Source of the DNA: UBA2357 sp041916775
GTDB taxonomy: Bacteria; Pseudomonadota; Gammaproteobacteria; Burkholderiales; Rhodocyclaceae
Assembly: GCA_041916775.1 (NCBI GenBank)
Contig: JAYRYZ010000004.1
Span: 1-64,000 of the forward strand
Reading direction: 5' to 3'
DNA length: 64,000 nt
Shown here: piece after piece, positions 24,851 through 31,131 of the stretch
Numbering within the stretch: position 1 is the stretch's first letter
How the letters are laid out: every line of letters begins with the position of its first letter
The notes under the pieces: model-generated
The model's input: the letters and a program-made list of their open reading frames with translations, nothing else
The model's database searches: none
Told to the model about the DNA's origin: nothing
Program-made: the position numbers and the translations under genes

Positions 24851-24877
24851 GCATTGCCGCGGGTTTCGCGGCAATGC
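24851..24877. terminator. 11-bp perfect hairpin between convergent genes
   Basis: GCATTGCCGCG (24851-24861) pairs with CGCGGCAATGC (24867-24877) around a 5-base loop. It starts directly after the small ORF stop codon and ends 12 bases before the cytochrome c peroxidase stop codon on the other strand. Without a T-run it is best called a bidirectional terminator-like stem. Confidence 0.55.
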
Positions 24878-24889
24878 CCATGGACGGCG

Positions 24890-25966
24890 TCAGTGGCTCA
24901 TCGGCATGCTCTTCAGGTGCGGATCGACCGGCGGAACGATCGTCCCGCCCACACTGAGCGGTAGCTGCGGCATAGTCTGGATCGGGAAGTTGCCGCCCAG
25001 TGCGCCGAGGAAGGCGACCACGTCTGCGACCTGCGAGTCGTTGACATCCTTGGCGAGCTGGGTTTTCGCCATCACCCGCACCGCCTCGTCGAGGGTCGCT
25101 ACCTGGCCGTTGTGGAAGTAGGGTGCGGTGAATGAGATGTTGCGCAGTGTGGGGACCCGCCACATGTGGCGGTCGCTTTCCTGATTCGTCAGCGCTTCCC
25201 TGCCGGTATCGGCGAGCAGAGCGTACTTTTCGTCGTAGGCGCTACCCGGGTAGGTCGGGAACTTCATCGCGAAGGCCTGCCCGGCCGGCATGGCGGGGCC
25301 GCTGAAGTTCGCGCCCGAATGGCAGGCGGTGCAGCCGAGTTCGGCGAAGGTCTGCATGCCGCGCACCTGTTGCGCGCTCAGCGCGGAGCGGTCGCCACGC
25401 ACGTAGCGGTCATAGGGCGTGTCAGGTGTGACGAGGGTGCGCTCGTAGGCGGCGATGGCGCGCGCGACGTTGTCGATCGTGATCGGCTGCTGCGACTCCG
25501 GGAAGGCGCGTTTGAAGAAGGGCAGGTAGGCGGGAATCTCGCGCAGGCGCTGCAGGGCGACCTCGGCGCTGGACATGCCCATCTCGATCGGATTGGTGAT
25601 CGGCCCTTTGGCCTGGGCCTCAAGCGATGGTGCGCGGCCGTCCCAGAACTGTACTGACTGGTAGGCGGCGTTCCAGACGGTGGGCGCGCTGCGTCCGCCG
25701 CGCGCGTCATGCATGCCGATGGAGTTGGGGCGGTTGTCGTCACCGCCGGCCATCACGTTGTGGCAGGAGTTGCACGAAAGCGTCCCGTGCTCGGAGAGGC
25801 GCGGATCGAAGAACAGCATCTTGCCGAGCTCGACCTTCTCGCTGCTTTGCGGGTTGTCCGCAGGGATCGGGGGGGTGGCGGGCAAGGCTTCCCATTGCTG
25901 TGCTGCGGCGTGCGTCGCGAGCAGGGAGAGGCTGGAGAGCATGAGCGCTTGGATGATGGGTTTCAT
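24890..25966 (-). CDS. Di-haem cytochrome c peroxidase (CcpA/MauG family)
   Basis: A 358-aa periplasmic di-haem enzyme that reduces hydrogen peroxide using electrons from cytochrome c. Signal peptide MKPIIQALMLSSLSLLATHA, cleaved before QQWE. Haem motif 1 is CNSCH (residues 65-69), haem motif 2 CTACH (212-216). ELGKMLFFDPRLSEHGTLSC, NAAYQSVQFWDGRAPSLEAQ and VPTLRNISFTAPYFHNGQVA are typical of the peroxidase branch. ATG 25966 is used; a longer open frame up to 27085 is noise. It is divergent from the glutathione transferase gene, which may also serve oxidative defence. Confidence 0.92.
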   Translation of the reverse strand: MKPIIQALMLSSLSLLATHAAAQQWEALPATPPIPADNPQSSEKVELGKMLFFDPRLSEHGTLSCNSCHNVMAGGDDNRPNSIGMHDARGGRSAPTVWNAAYQSVQFWDGRAPSLEAQAKGPITNPIEMGMSSAEVALQRLREIPAYLPFFKRAFPESQQPITIDNVARAIAAYERTLVTPDTPYDRYVRGDRSALSAQQVRGMQTFAELGCTACHSGANFSGPAMPAGQAFAMKFPTYPGSAYDEKYALLADTGREALTNQESDRHMWRVPTLRNISFTAPYFHNGQVATLDEAVRVMAKTQLAKDVNDSQVADVVAFLGALGGNFPIQTMPQLPLSVGGTIVPPVDPHLKSMPMSH

Positions 25967-26290
25967 GGTGGTCCCTCGGGGGTAAGTGGGGCGGGTAGGC
26001 CGCAAGCACCACGCTGCGCCTGGCCAGGCTGCGTCCATGGCGTGCGCACACGATGCATGACGGAGGCAAGATGATTCCATGTGGCATATGAACGAAGGAT
26101 GAATGGGGCAGCGGGCTGTATAGCCCCGGAGGGAATGGGCAGGAGGGGCGTTCCCGAGCTGGCGGATGCAGACGATGCCCAATGCTCGTGCTTCTCGGCT
26201 AAGATTACTGGCGCGGTTCAGCCCGAACTGCGTTCTGCCCAAAGTGCATCCACACGAAGCGCATCCACACATTCCCAGCGAGACAAAACA
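25967..26290. other. 324-bp divergent region between peroxidase and glutathione transferase
   Basis: This region must hold both promoters. The only structure found is a pair of 10-bp direct repeats, GCATCCACAC, at 26246-26255 and 26261-26270, 15 bp apart (start to start) and 20 bp before the glutathione transferase start. No gene is supported here. Confidence 0.45.
26246..26270 (+). repeat. Two 10-bp direct repeats upstream of gst
   Basis: GCATCCACAC appears twice with a 5-base gap. It lies where an activator or repressor would bind near the glutathione transferase start, but the repeat may also be a small local duplication. Confidence 0.4.
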
Positions 26291-26899
26291 ATGAAGCTCT
26301 ACTACAGCCCCGGAGCCTGCTCCCTGTCGCCGCACATCGTCCTGTGCGAGCTTGGCCTGGCGCATGAAACCGAGAAGGTCGATCTGCGTTCGCACCAGAC
26401 CGCAGGCGGCGTCGATTTCTACGCCATCAACCCGAAGGGCTACGTGCCGGCGCTGCTGCTGGACGACGGCCAACTGCTGACCGAAGGCCCTGCGATCGTC
26501 CAGTACCTCGCCGACCAGAAACCCGAGGCCGGGTTGCTCCCGCCGGCGGGCAGCGTGGCGCGTGCGCGCGTGCAGGAGTGGCTGACCTTCATCGGCACCG
26601 AGCTGCACAAGAGCTTCAGCCCGCTGTTCCGCCCGGATGCGGCCGAGGGCTGGAAGACGGCGGCGCGGGCCAACATCGACAAGCGCCTGGGCTACATCGA
26701 TGGTGTGCTTGCGAAGAGCGACTACCTCACCGGCGGCCAGTTCAGCGTGGCGGATGCCTACCTCTTCGTGGTGCTGGGCTGGAGCGGCATCGTCAAGGTC
26801 GACCTCTCTCCCTTCCCGGCGCTGCAGGCCTTCCGTGAGCGCGTCGGGGCGCGGCCAGCGGTGCAGGCGGCGATGCGTGCGGAAGGGCTGATCGCCTGA
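26291..26899 (+). CDS. gst: Glutathione S-transferase (beta class)
   Basis: A 202-aa cytosolic glutathione transferase. The thioredoxin-fold half has MKLYYSPGACSLSPHIVLCE with the beta-class cysteine (C10) and serine, then INPKGYVPAL and LTEGPAIVQYLAD, which hold the glutathione; the helical half includes GGQFSVADAYLFVVLGW. It uses glutathione to detoxify electrophiles or peroxides. The start ATG is at 26291. It is divergent from the di-haem peroxidase, and the formate dehydrogenase cluster begins 58 bp after its stop. Confidence 0.93.
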   Translation: MKLYYSPGACSLSPHIVLCELGLAHETEKVDLRSHQTAGGVDFYAINPKGYVPALLLDDGQLLTEGPAIVQYLADQKPEAGLLPPAGSVARARVQEWLTFIGTELHKSFSPLFRPDAAEGWKTAARANIDKRLGYIDGVLAKSDYLTGGQFSVADAYLFVVLGWSGIVKVDLSPFPALQAFRERVGARPAVQAAMRAEGLIA

Positions 26900-26957
26900 C
26901 CGGTTCTGCCCCGAACGGCCACGGTGCCCGCTTGGCGGCGTGGCCGAGGAGTGCGTG

Positions 26958-27425
26958 ATGAAGCTTTTTCCGATTGCCGTCGTCATGGAGCGGCGGCGCC
27001 TCGACAACCCTTGGGTGGATGCCGCCTGGGAGGCGGTCGGGGTGGTGCCGGCCTTCGACGCCAACCCTGCAGGCATGCGCCGCATCGTTGCCGAGGTCGC
27101 GCGCGACCAGTTCCTCGCGGGCGGCTTCGCGCTGGAGTTGTTCCGCGACGAGGCCGAGGGTTACTTCATGAACCTCAGCGCGCCGCAGCCCAAGGTGTTC
27201 GTGATGTGGCGGCTGGAGGCCGGCGAGGCGCGCCCCTGCGCGGTCTCGGTGAGCTACAACGAGGCGGCGCGCTTGCTGGACTCGGGTGAGAGCGTCGATG
27301 GCGTGGCGATGCCGCGCGAGATCGCCGACTGGGTGGGCGACTTCGTCAATACCCACTACAAGCCCGCGCCGCGGCGCAAGATCCGCCGCAACGACCCGCT
27401 GGCCGACGGCGGTGGTCGCTCATGA
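26958..27425 (+). CDS. DUF3305 protein, formate dehydrogenase cluster
   Basis: A 155-aa protein of the DUF3305 family. Typical parts are FPIAVVMERRRLDNPWVDAA near the start and PREIADWVGDFVNTHYKPAP near the end, before a basic tail. The family has no proven function but is found at the head of periplasmic formate dehydrogenase operons in Proteobacteria, followed by DUF3306. ATG 26958 is chosen because GAGGAG lies before it; an ATG at 26940 is also possible. The stop codon overlaps the DUF3306 start (ATGA). Confidence 0.85.
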   Translation: MKLFPIAVVMERRRLDNPWVDAAWEAVGVVPAFDANPAGMRRIVAEVARDQFLAGGFALELFRDEAEGYFMNLSAPQPKVFVMWRLEAGEARPCAVSVSYNEAARLLDSGESVDGVAMPREIADWVGDFVNTHYKPAPRRKIRRNDPLADGGGRS

Positions 27426-28066
27426 GCGAGTCGAACGGCTTCCTGCGCCGCTGGTCGCGGCTGAAGCGTGGCGAAGTGCCCGCGAGCGGCGTTGCCGCGG
27501 CGCACCCCATCGCGACGGAACACGCTGCAGCCACCGGGCCAAGCGATGCTCCGGTCGCGCAGGATGCCGCCGCGGCGGGCGAGCCATTGCCGGCGCAGGC
27601 GGTGCCGGCCGGGGCTGCGCCGGCGGAGGCCGCCTTGCCGCCGGTCGAGTCGCTCGACCTCGCAGCCGATTTCACCGCCTTCATGCGCGAGGAGGTGTCG
27701 GAGGGGCTGCGCCGCGCAGCGCTCAGGAAGCTCTTCTCCGACCCGCACTTCAACCGCATGGACGGCCTGGACATCTACATCGACGACTATTCGGTCGCCG
27801 ACCCCATCCCGGAAGACATCCTGAAGCGGATGACCCAGTTCGAGACCTTGTTCGCCGAACCCCTGCCGGACGATGCGCCTCCGCCGTCCGGCGAGGCGCC
27901 CTCCATGACCGAAACTGCGGCCACGACCCCGGCGCCGGAACCGCAAGCCGGTGCGGAAGGCCCGGCCGAGAATGCGGACAATTTGTCCGACGGTGGACAA
28001 ATTGTCGATGGTGATGCCGTGCAGGACGTGAAGTCACGGGAAATCAGGGATTCCTCGGGCGTTTGA
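27422..28066 (+). CDS. DUF3306 protein, formate dehydrogenase cluster
   Basis: A 214-aa protein. It starts MSESNGFLRRWSRLKRGE, has a ~40-residue alanine/proline-rich linker and a conserved core around LAADFTAFMREEVSEGLRRA and LRKLFSDPHFNRMDGLDIYI, which mark DUF3306. It is translationally coupled to DUF3305 and is a constant partner of it; the function is unknown, perhaps in assembly of the dehydrogenase. Near its 3' end the gene contains a 12-bp perfect inverted repeat of AT-rich sequence (27977-28006), unlike the surrounding coding sequence. Confidence 0.83.
   Translation: MSESNGFLRRWSRLKRGEVPASGVAAAHPIATEHAAATGPSDAPVAQDAAAAGEPLPAQAVPAGAAPAEAALPPVESLDLAADFTAFMREEVSEGLRRAALRKLFSDPHFNRMDGLDIYIDDYSVADPIPEDILKRMTQFETLFAEPLPDDAPPPSGEAPSMTETAATTPAPEPQAGAEGPAENADNLSDGGQIVDGDAVQDVKSREIRDSSGV
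27977..28006. promoter_or_regulatory. 12-bp perfect inverted repeat inside DUF3306
   Basis: GACAATTTGTCC (27977-27988) and GGACAAATTGTC (27995-28006) are exact reverse complements with a 6-base loop. The arms are AT-rich in a GC-rich gene. It lies 60 bp before the DUF3306 stop and about 120 bp before the ferredoxin start. It could be a protein-binding site for an internal promoter or an mRNA hairpin that sets the level of the downstream genes. Confidence 0.5.
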
Positions 28067-28125
28067 GTTTCTGCTTCTTGGTATGAAGTCTGCTGCATAG
28101 GGTGGGTCCTTCTCGGGTCCATCAC

Positions 28126-30234
28126 ATGCGAAACGGCGCCAGACCGCTACATCTCTGCAATTGCAACGGCAGCATCCCCATCGATGTGTCCCGGCTTCCC
28201 GCTTTGGCGAGCGGCACGCCGGTGCGTACCGCGCTCTGTCGCAGCGAACTCGGTGCCTTCGAGGCGTCGCTCGCGCCCGGCGCGCATCCTATCGTCGCCT
28301 GTACCCAGGAGGCCGCGCTGTTCGCCGAGGTAGCGGAAGCGGCTGGCGTAGCGGTGCAATGCTTCAACATCCGCGAGCAGGCCGGCTGGTCGGAGGAGGG
28401 CGCGGCGGCGATGCCCAAGATCGCGGCGCTGATCGCCGAGGCCATGCTGCCCGGGCCCGAACCTGTGCCGTCGGTGAGCCTCTCTGCCGGCAACCGCCTG
28501 CTGATCATCGGCGAGGCGGGCGTGGCGCTGGCGTGGGCGGAGCGCCTCGCAGGGCGCTTCGCGGTGTCGGTGCTGATCACCAGCTCCACGCCCGGCGCGG
28601 CCTTGCCGGTGGCGCGTGACTTTCCGGTGTGGTCGGGCGGGGCGCTGCGCATTGCCGGACATCTCGGTGCCTTCGCGCTGGATTGGCAGCAGCTGAATCC
28701 GATCGACCTCGACCTGTGCGTGCGCTGCAACGCCTGCGTGAAGGCCTGCCCCGAGGGCGCGATCGGCTTCGACTACCAGGTGGATGCAGGCCGTTGCACC
28801 GGACACCGTGCCTGCACCGCATCCTGTACGGTGACGGGCGCGATCGACTTCGCGCGCGCTGACGTCGCGCGCAGTGCGCAGTTCGACCTGGTGCTCGATC
28901 TCGGTGCGACGCCGCTCTGGTCGGGCTTCGAGTTACCGCAGGGCTACGCGGCGCCGGGGCGCGACCCGCTCGATCAGGCGCTCGCGGTGCAGGCGCTCGG
29001 CGATTGGGTTGGGCAGTTCGAGAAGCCGCGCTATGTGGCACTGGAACCGCGCCTGTGCGCGCACTCGCGCGCACGGAAGTCGGGCTGCACGAACTGCATC
29101 GACGTCTGCGCCACCCGCGCGATCGGCTCGGCGGGTGACCACTTCGCGATCGACCCATACCTGTGTCAGGGTTGCGGCACCTGCTCCAGTGTCTGCCCGA
29201 CGGGCGCGATCGCCTTCCAGTATCCGCGCCTCGCGGACATCGGCGCGCGCGTGCGGGCGGTGCTCGCCGCCTTCCGTGACGCCGGCGGCGAGGCGCCGGT
29301 GCTGCCGCCGATGCTGCTTTTCCACGCCGAGACCGCCGGCCGTGGCGTCATCGACGAACTCGCACGCCGTGGCAAGGGCCTGCCGGCGCGCGCGATCCCG
29401 CTCGCCAGCTGGAGCAGCGACGCGATCGGCCCGGAGCTGCTGCTCGCGGCGATCGCACTCGGCGCCTGTCAGGTTGCGGTGCTGACGGTCGGGGAGGCGG
29501 AGTCCGGGGCGGACGATGCACCCTTGCGCGCGCAGGCCGCATGGGTGCAGACCATCCTGTCCGGGCTCGGCTACGGCGGAGAGCATGTGCGCATCGTGCG
29601 CTGTGCGGATCGCAACGACTGGAAGACGCTGGAATCGGCGCTGTGGGACTGGTCGCCGGCAGTGGGCGTCACACGCCCAGCCGGCTTCCAGCTCGCGGCG
29701 CGCAAGCGCGACACGCTGGACCTCGCGATCCGCCACCTCGCCGACCAGGCACCCGCGCCTGTCGTCGAGATCGCCCTTAATGCCGGCGCGCCGTTTGGCG
29801 CGATCGCGGTCAGCGAAGCCTGTACGGTGTGCATGGCCTGTGTCGGCGCCTGTCCCGCCAGCGCCTTGAGCGCCGCGCCCGATGCCTACCGCCTCGACTT
29901 TCTCGAGCGCAACTGCGTGCAGTGCGGCCTGTGCGAGGCCTCCTGCCCGGAGCGCGCGATCACCCTCGTACCGCGCCTGCGCCTCGACGACAGCGCGCGC
30001 CGCAGCCGCCCCCTGCGTGAGGCCGAGACCTTCTGCTGCGAGGCGTGCGGCAAGGCGATGGGCGCGAAGCCGATCATCGAGGCGATGTTTGCGCGCCTCT
30101 CCGGCCACGCGATGTTCGCATCCGACACCGAACGCAGGCGCCTGAAGCTGTGCGCCGACTGCCGCGTCATCGACATGATGAAGACCGAGGTCGGCACCGC
30201 GTCCGGCCGCAAAGCCTGGGACATCACCGAATGA
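28126..30234 (+). CDS. Large 4Fe-4S polyferredoxin, formate dehydrogenase cluster
   Basis: A 702-aa protein rich in cysteine. Iron-sulfur motifs: CVRCNACVKACP (from about residue 198), CTGHRACTASC, a CTNCIDVC group, CQGCGTCSSVCP (about 347), CTVCMACVGACP (about 566), CVQCGLCEASCP (about 597), then CCEACGKAM and CADC near the end. The N-terminus also has a CNC. No membrane segments or signal peptide are seen, so it should be cytoplasmic. It is a standing member of this operon type and may link formate oxidation to other redox proteins or help build the dehydrogenase; the role is not proven. ATG 28126 or GTG 28102 could be the start. The stop overlaps the next start. Confidence 0.85.
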   Translation: MRNGARPLHLCNCNGSIPIDVSRLPALASGTPVRTALCRSELGAFEASLAPGAHPIVACTQEAALFAEVAEAAGVAVQCFNIREQAGWSEEGAAAMPKIAALIAEAMLPGPEPVPSVSLSAGNRLLIIGEAGVALAWAERLAGRFAVSVLITSSTPGAALPVARDFPVWSGGALRIAGHLGAFALDWQQLNPIDLDLCVRCNACVKACPEGAIGFDYQVDAGRCTGHRACTASCTVTGAIDFARADVARSAQFDLVLDLGATPLWSGFELPQGYAAPGRDPLDQALAVQALGDWVGQFEKPRYVALEPRLCAHSRARKSGCTNCIDVCATRAIGSAGDHFAIDPYLCQGCGTCSSVCPTGAIAFQYPRLADIGARVRAVLAAFRDAGGEAPVLPPMLLFHAETAGRGVIDELARRGKGLPARAIPLASWSSDAIGPELLLAAIALGACQVAVLTVGEAESGADDAPLRAQAAWVQTILSGLGYGGEHVRIVRCADRNDWKTLESALWDWSPAVGVTRPAGFQLAARKRDTLDLAIRHLADQAPAPVVEIALNAGAPFGAIAVSEACTVCMACVGACPASALSAAPDAYRLDFLERNCVQCGLCEASCPERAITLVPRLRLDDSARRSRPLREAETFCCEACGKAMGAKPIIEAMFARLSGHAMFASDTERRRLKLCADCRVIDMMKTEVGTASGRKAWDITE

Positions 30235-30860
30235 GCGCCACGATGAGCACACGCCCCGCCGCACCGCGCGCTTCCTGGAGCGACGAGGACCGCGCCCGCG
30301 CCGAGCACTACGCGCTCTTCGGCCGCCTCTTCTTCGCTGCGCCCGATGCCGCCCTGCTGGAGGCGATCGTTGCCTCTGCGGGCGCGCTCGGCGCGGGCGA
30401 CAGCCCCCTTGCGCGCGCCTGGGCGGCATTGGGCGAGACGGCCCGGCAGATGGGTGAGTCCGCGATCGCGGACGAGTTCGAAGCGCTGTTCTGCGGGGTC
30501 GGTCGCCAGGCGGTGCTGCCTTACGGGTCCTACTACCTCACCGGCTTCATGATGGAGGAGCCGCTCGCCGACCTGCGTGACGACCTCGCCGCGCTGGGCC
30601 TGGGCCGGCGTGGCGGCGTGGCCGAGACCGAGGACCACATCGGCGCGCTGTGCGAGGTGATGCGCCACCTGGTGCTGACCGGGCCGGACGAGGAAGGCCT
30701 GGCGCGCCAACGGCGCTTCTTCACCCGCCACATCGCCGGCTGGGCGGGGCGCTTCACGGATGAGCTGGAGGCCACGCCGGGCGCGGCCTTCTACGCCAGG
30801 CTGGCCGCCTTGCTGCGTGCCTTCCTGGAGATCGAGACGCAGGCTTTTGCAATGGACTGA
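30231..30860 (+). CDS. TorD-family chaperone for formate dehydrogenase
   Basis: A 209-aa all-helical protein of the TorD/DmsD chaperone family. The conserved segment is DEFEALFCGVGRQAVLPYGS followed by YYLTGFMMEEPLADLR, and EDHIGALCEVMRHLV. Such chaperones bind the Tat signal of a molybdoenzyme and help insert its cofactor before export. The start ATG overlaps the ferredoxin stop by four bases. FdhA, the likely client, carries a twin-arginine signal 270 bp downstream. Confidence 0.86.
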   Translation: MSATMSTRPAAPRASWSDEDRARAEHYALFGRLFFAAPDAALLEAIVASAGALGAGDSPLARAWAALGETARQMGESAIADEFEALFCGVGRQAVLPYGSYYLTGFMMEEPLADLRDDLAALGLGRRGGVAETEDHIGALCEVMRHLVLTGPDEEGLARQRRFFTRHIAGWAGRFTDELEATPGAAFYARLAALLRAFLEIETQAFAMD

Positions 30861-30915
30861 ACGGGTGCGCTCCACCGTACGGGTGGGGGCACGGCTTTTC
30901 TGGAGGAGAGAGAGC

Positions 30916-31116
30916 ATGAACGAGAACAAGGCTGACCTCAGGCGACGCGCCTTCCTGCTGACGCTGGGCGCGGGTGGCGCGGGCGTGGCGGGAGCGGTGG
31001 CGGCCGGCAAGGATGCCCCGGCGCTGGTGGCACAGCCCCTGCAGGCACCGGAAGCGCGGCGTGATGCCGGCATCACCGAGCACATGCGCAATTACTACCG
31101 CAGCGCGCGGATCTGA
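30916..31116 (+). CDS. Small Tat-targeted protein of formate dehydrogenase operons
   Basis: A 66-aa protein, almost entirely a twin-arginine signal (KADLRRRAFLLTLGAGGAG) plus a short polar tail ending HMRNYYRSARI. This is the 'formate dehydrogenase region TAT target' family (TIGR02811), always encoded just before the catalytic subunit. The role is unknown; it may be co-exported with the dehydrogenase. GGAGGAGAG lies before the ATG at 30916. Confidence 0.88.
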   Translation: MNENKADLRRRAFLLTLGAGGAGVAGAVAAGKDAPALVAQPLQAPEARRDAGITEHMRNYYRSARI

Positions 31117-31131
31117 CCCGGGAGAGCCCTC

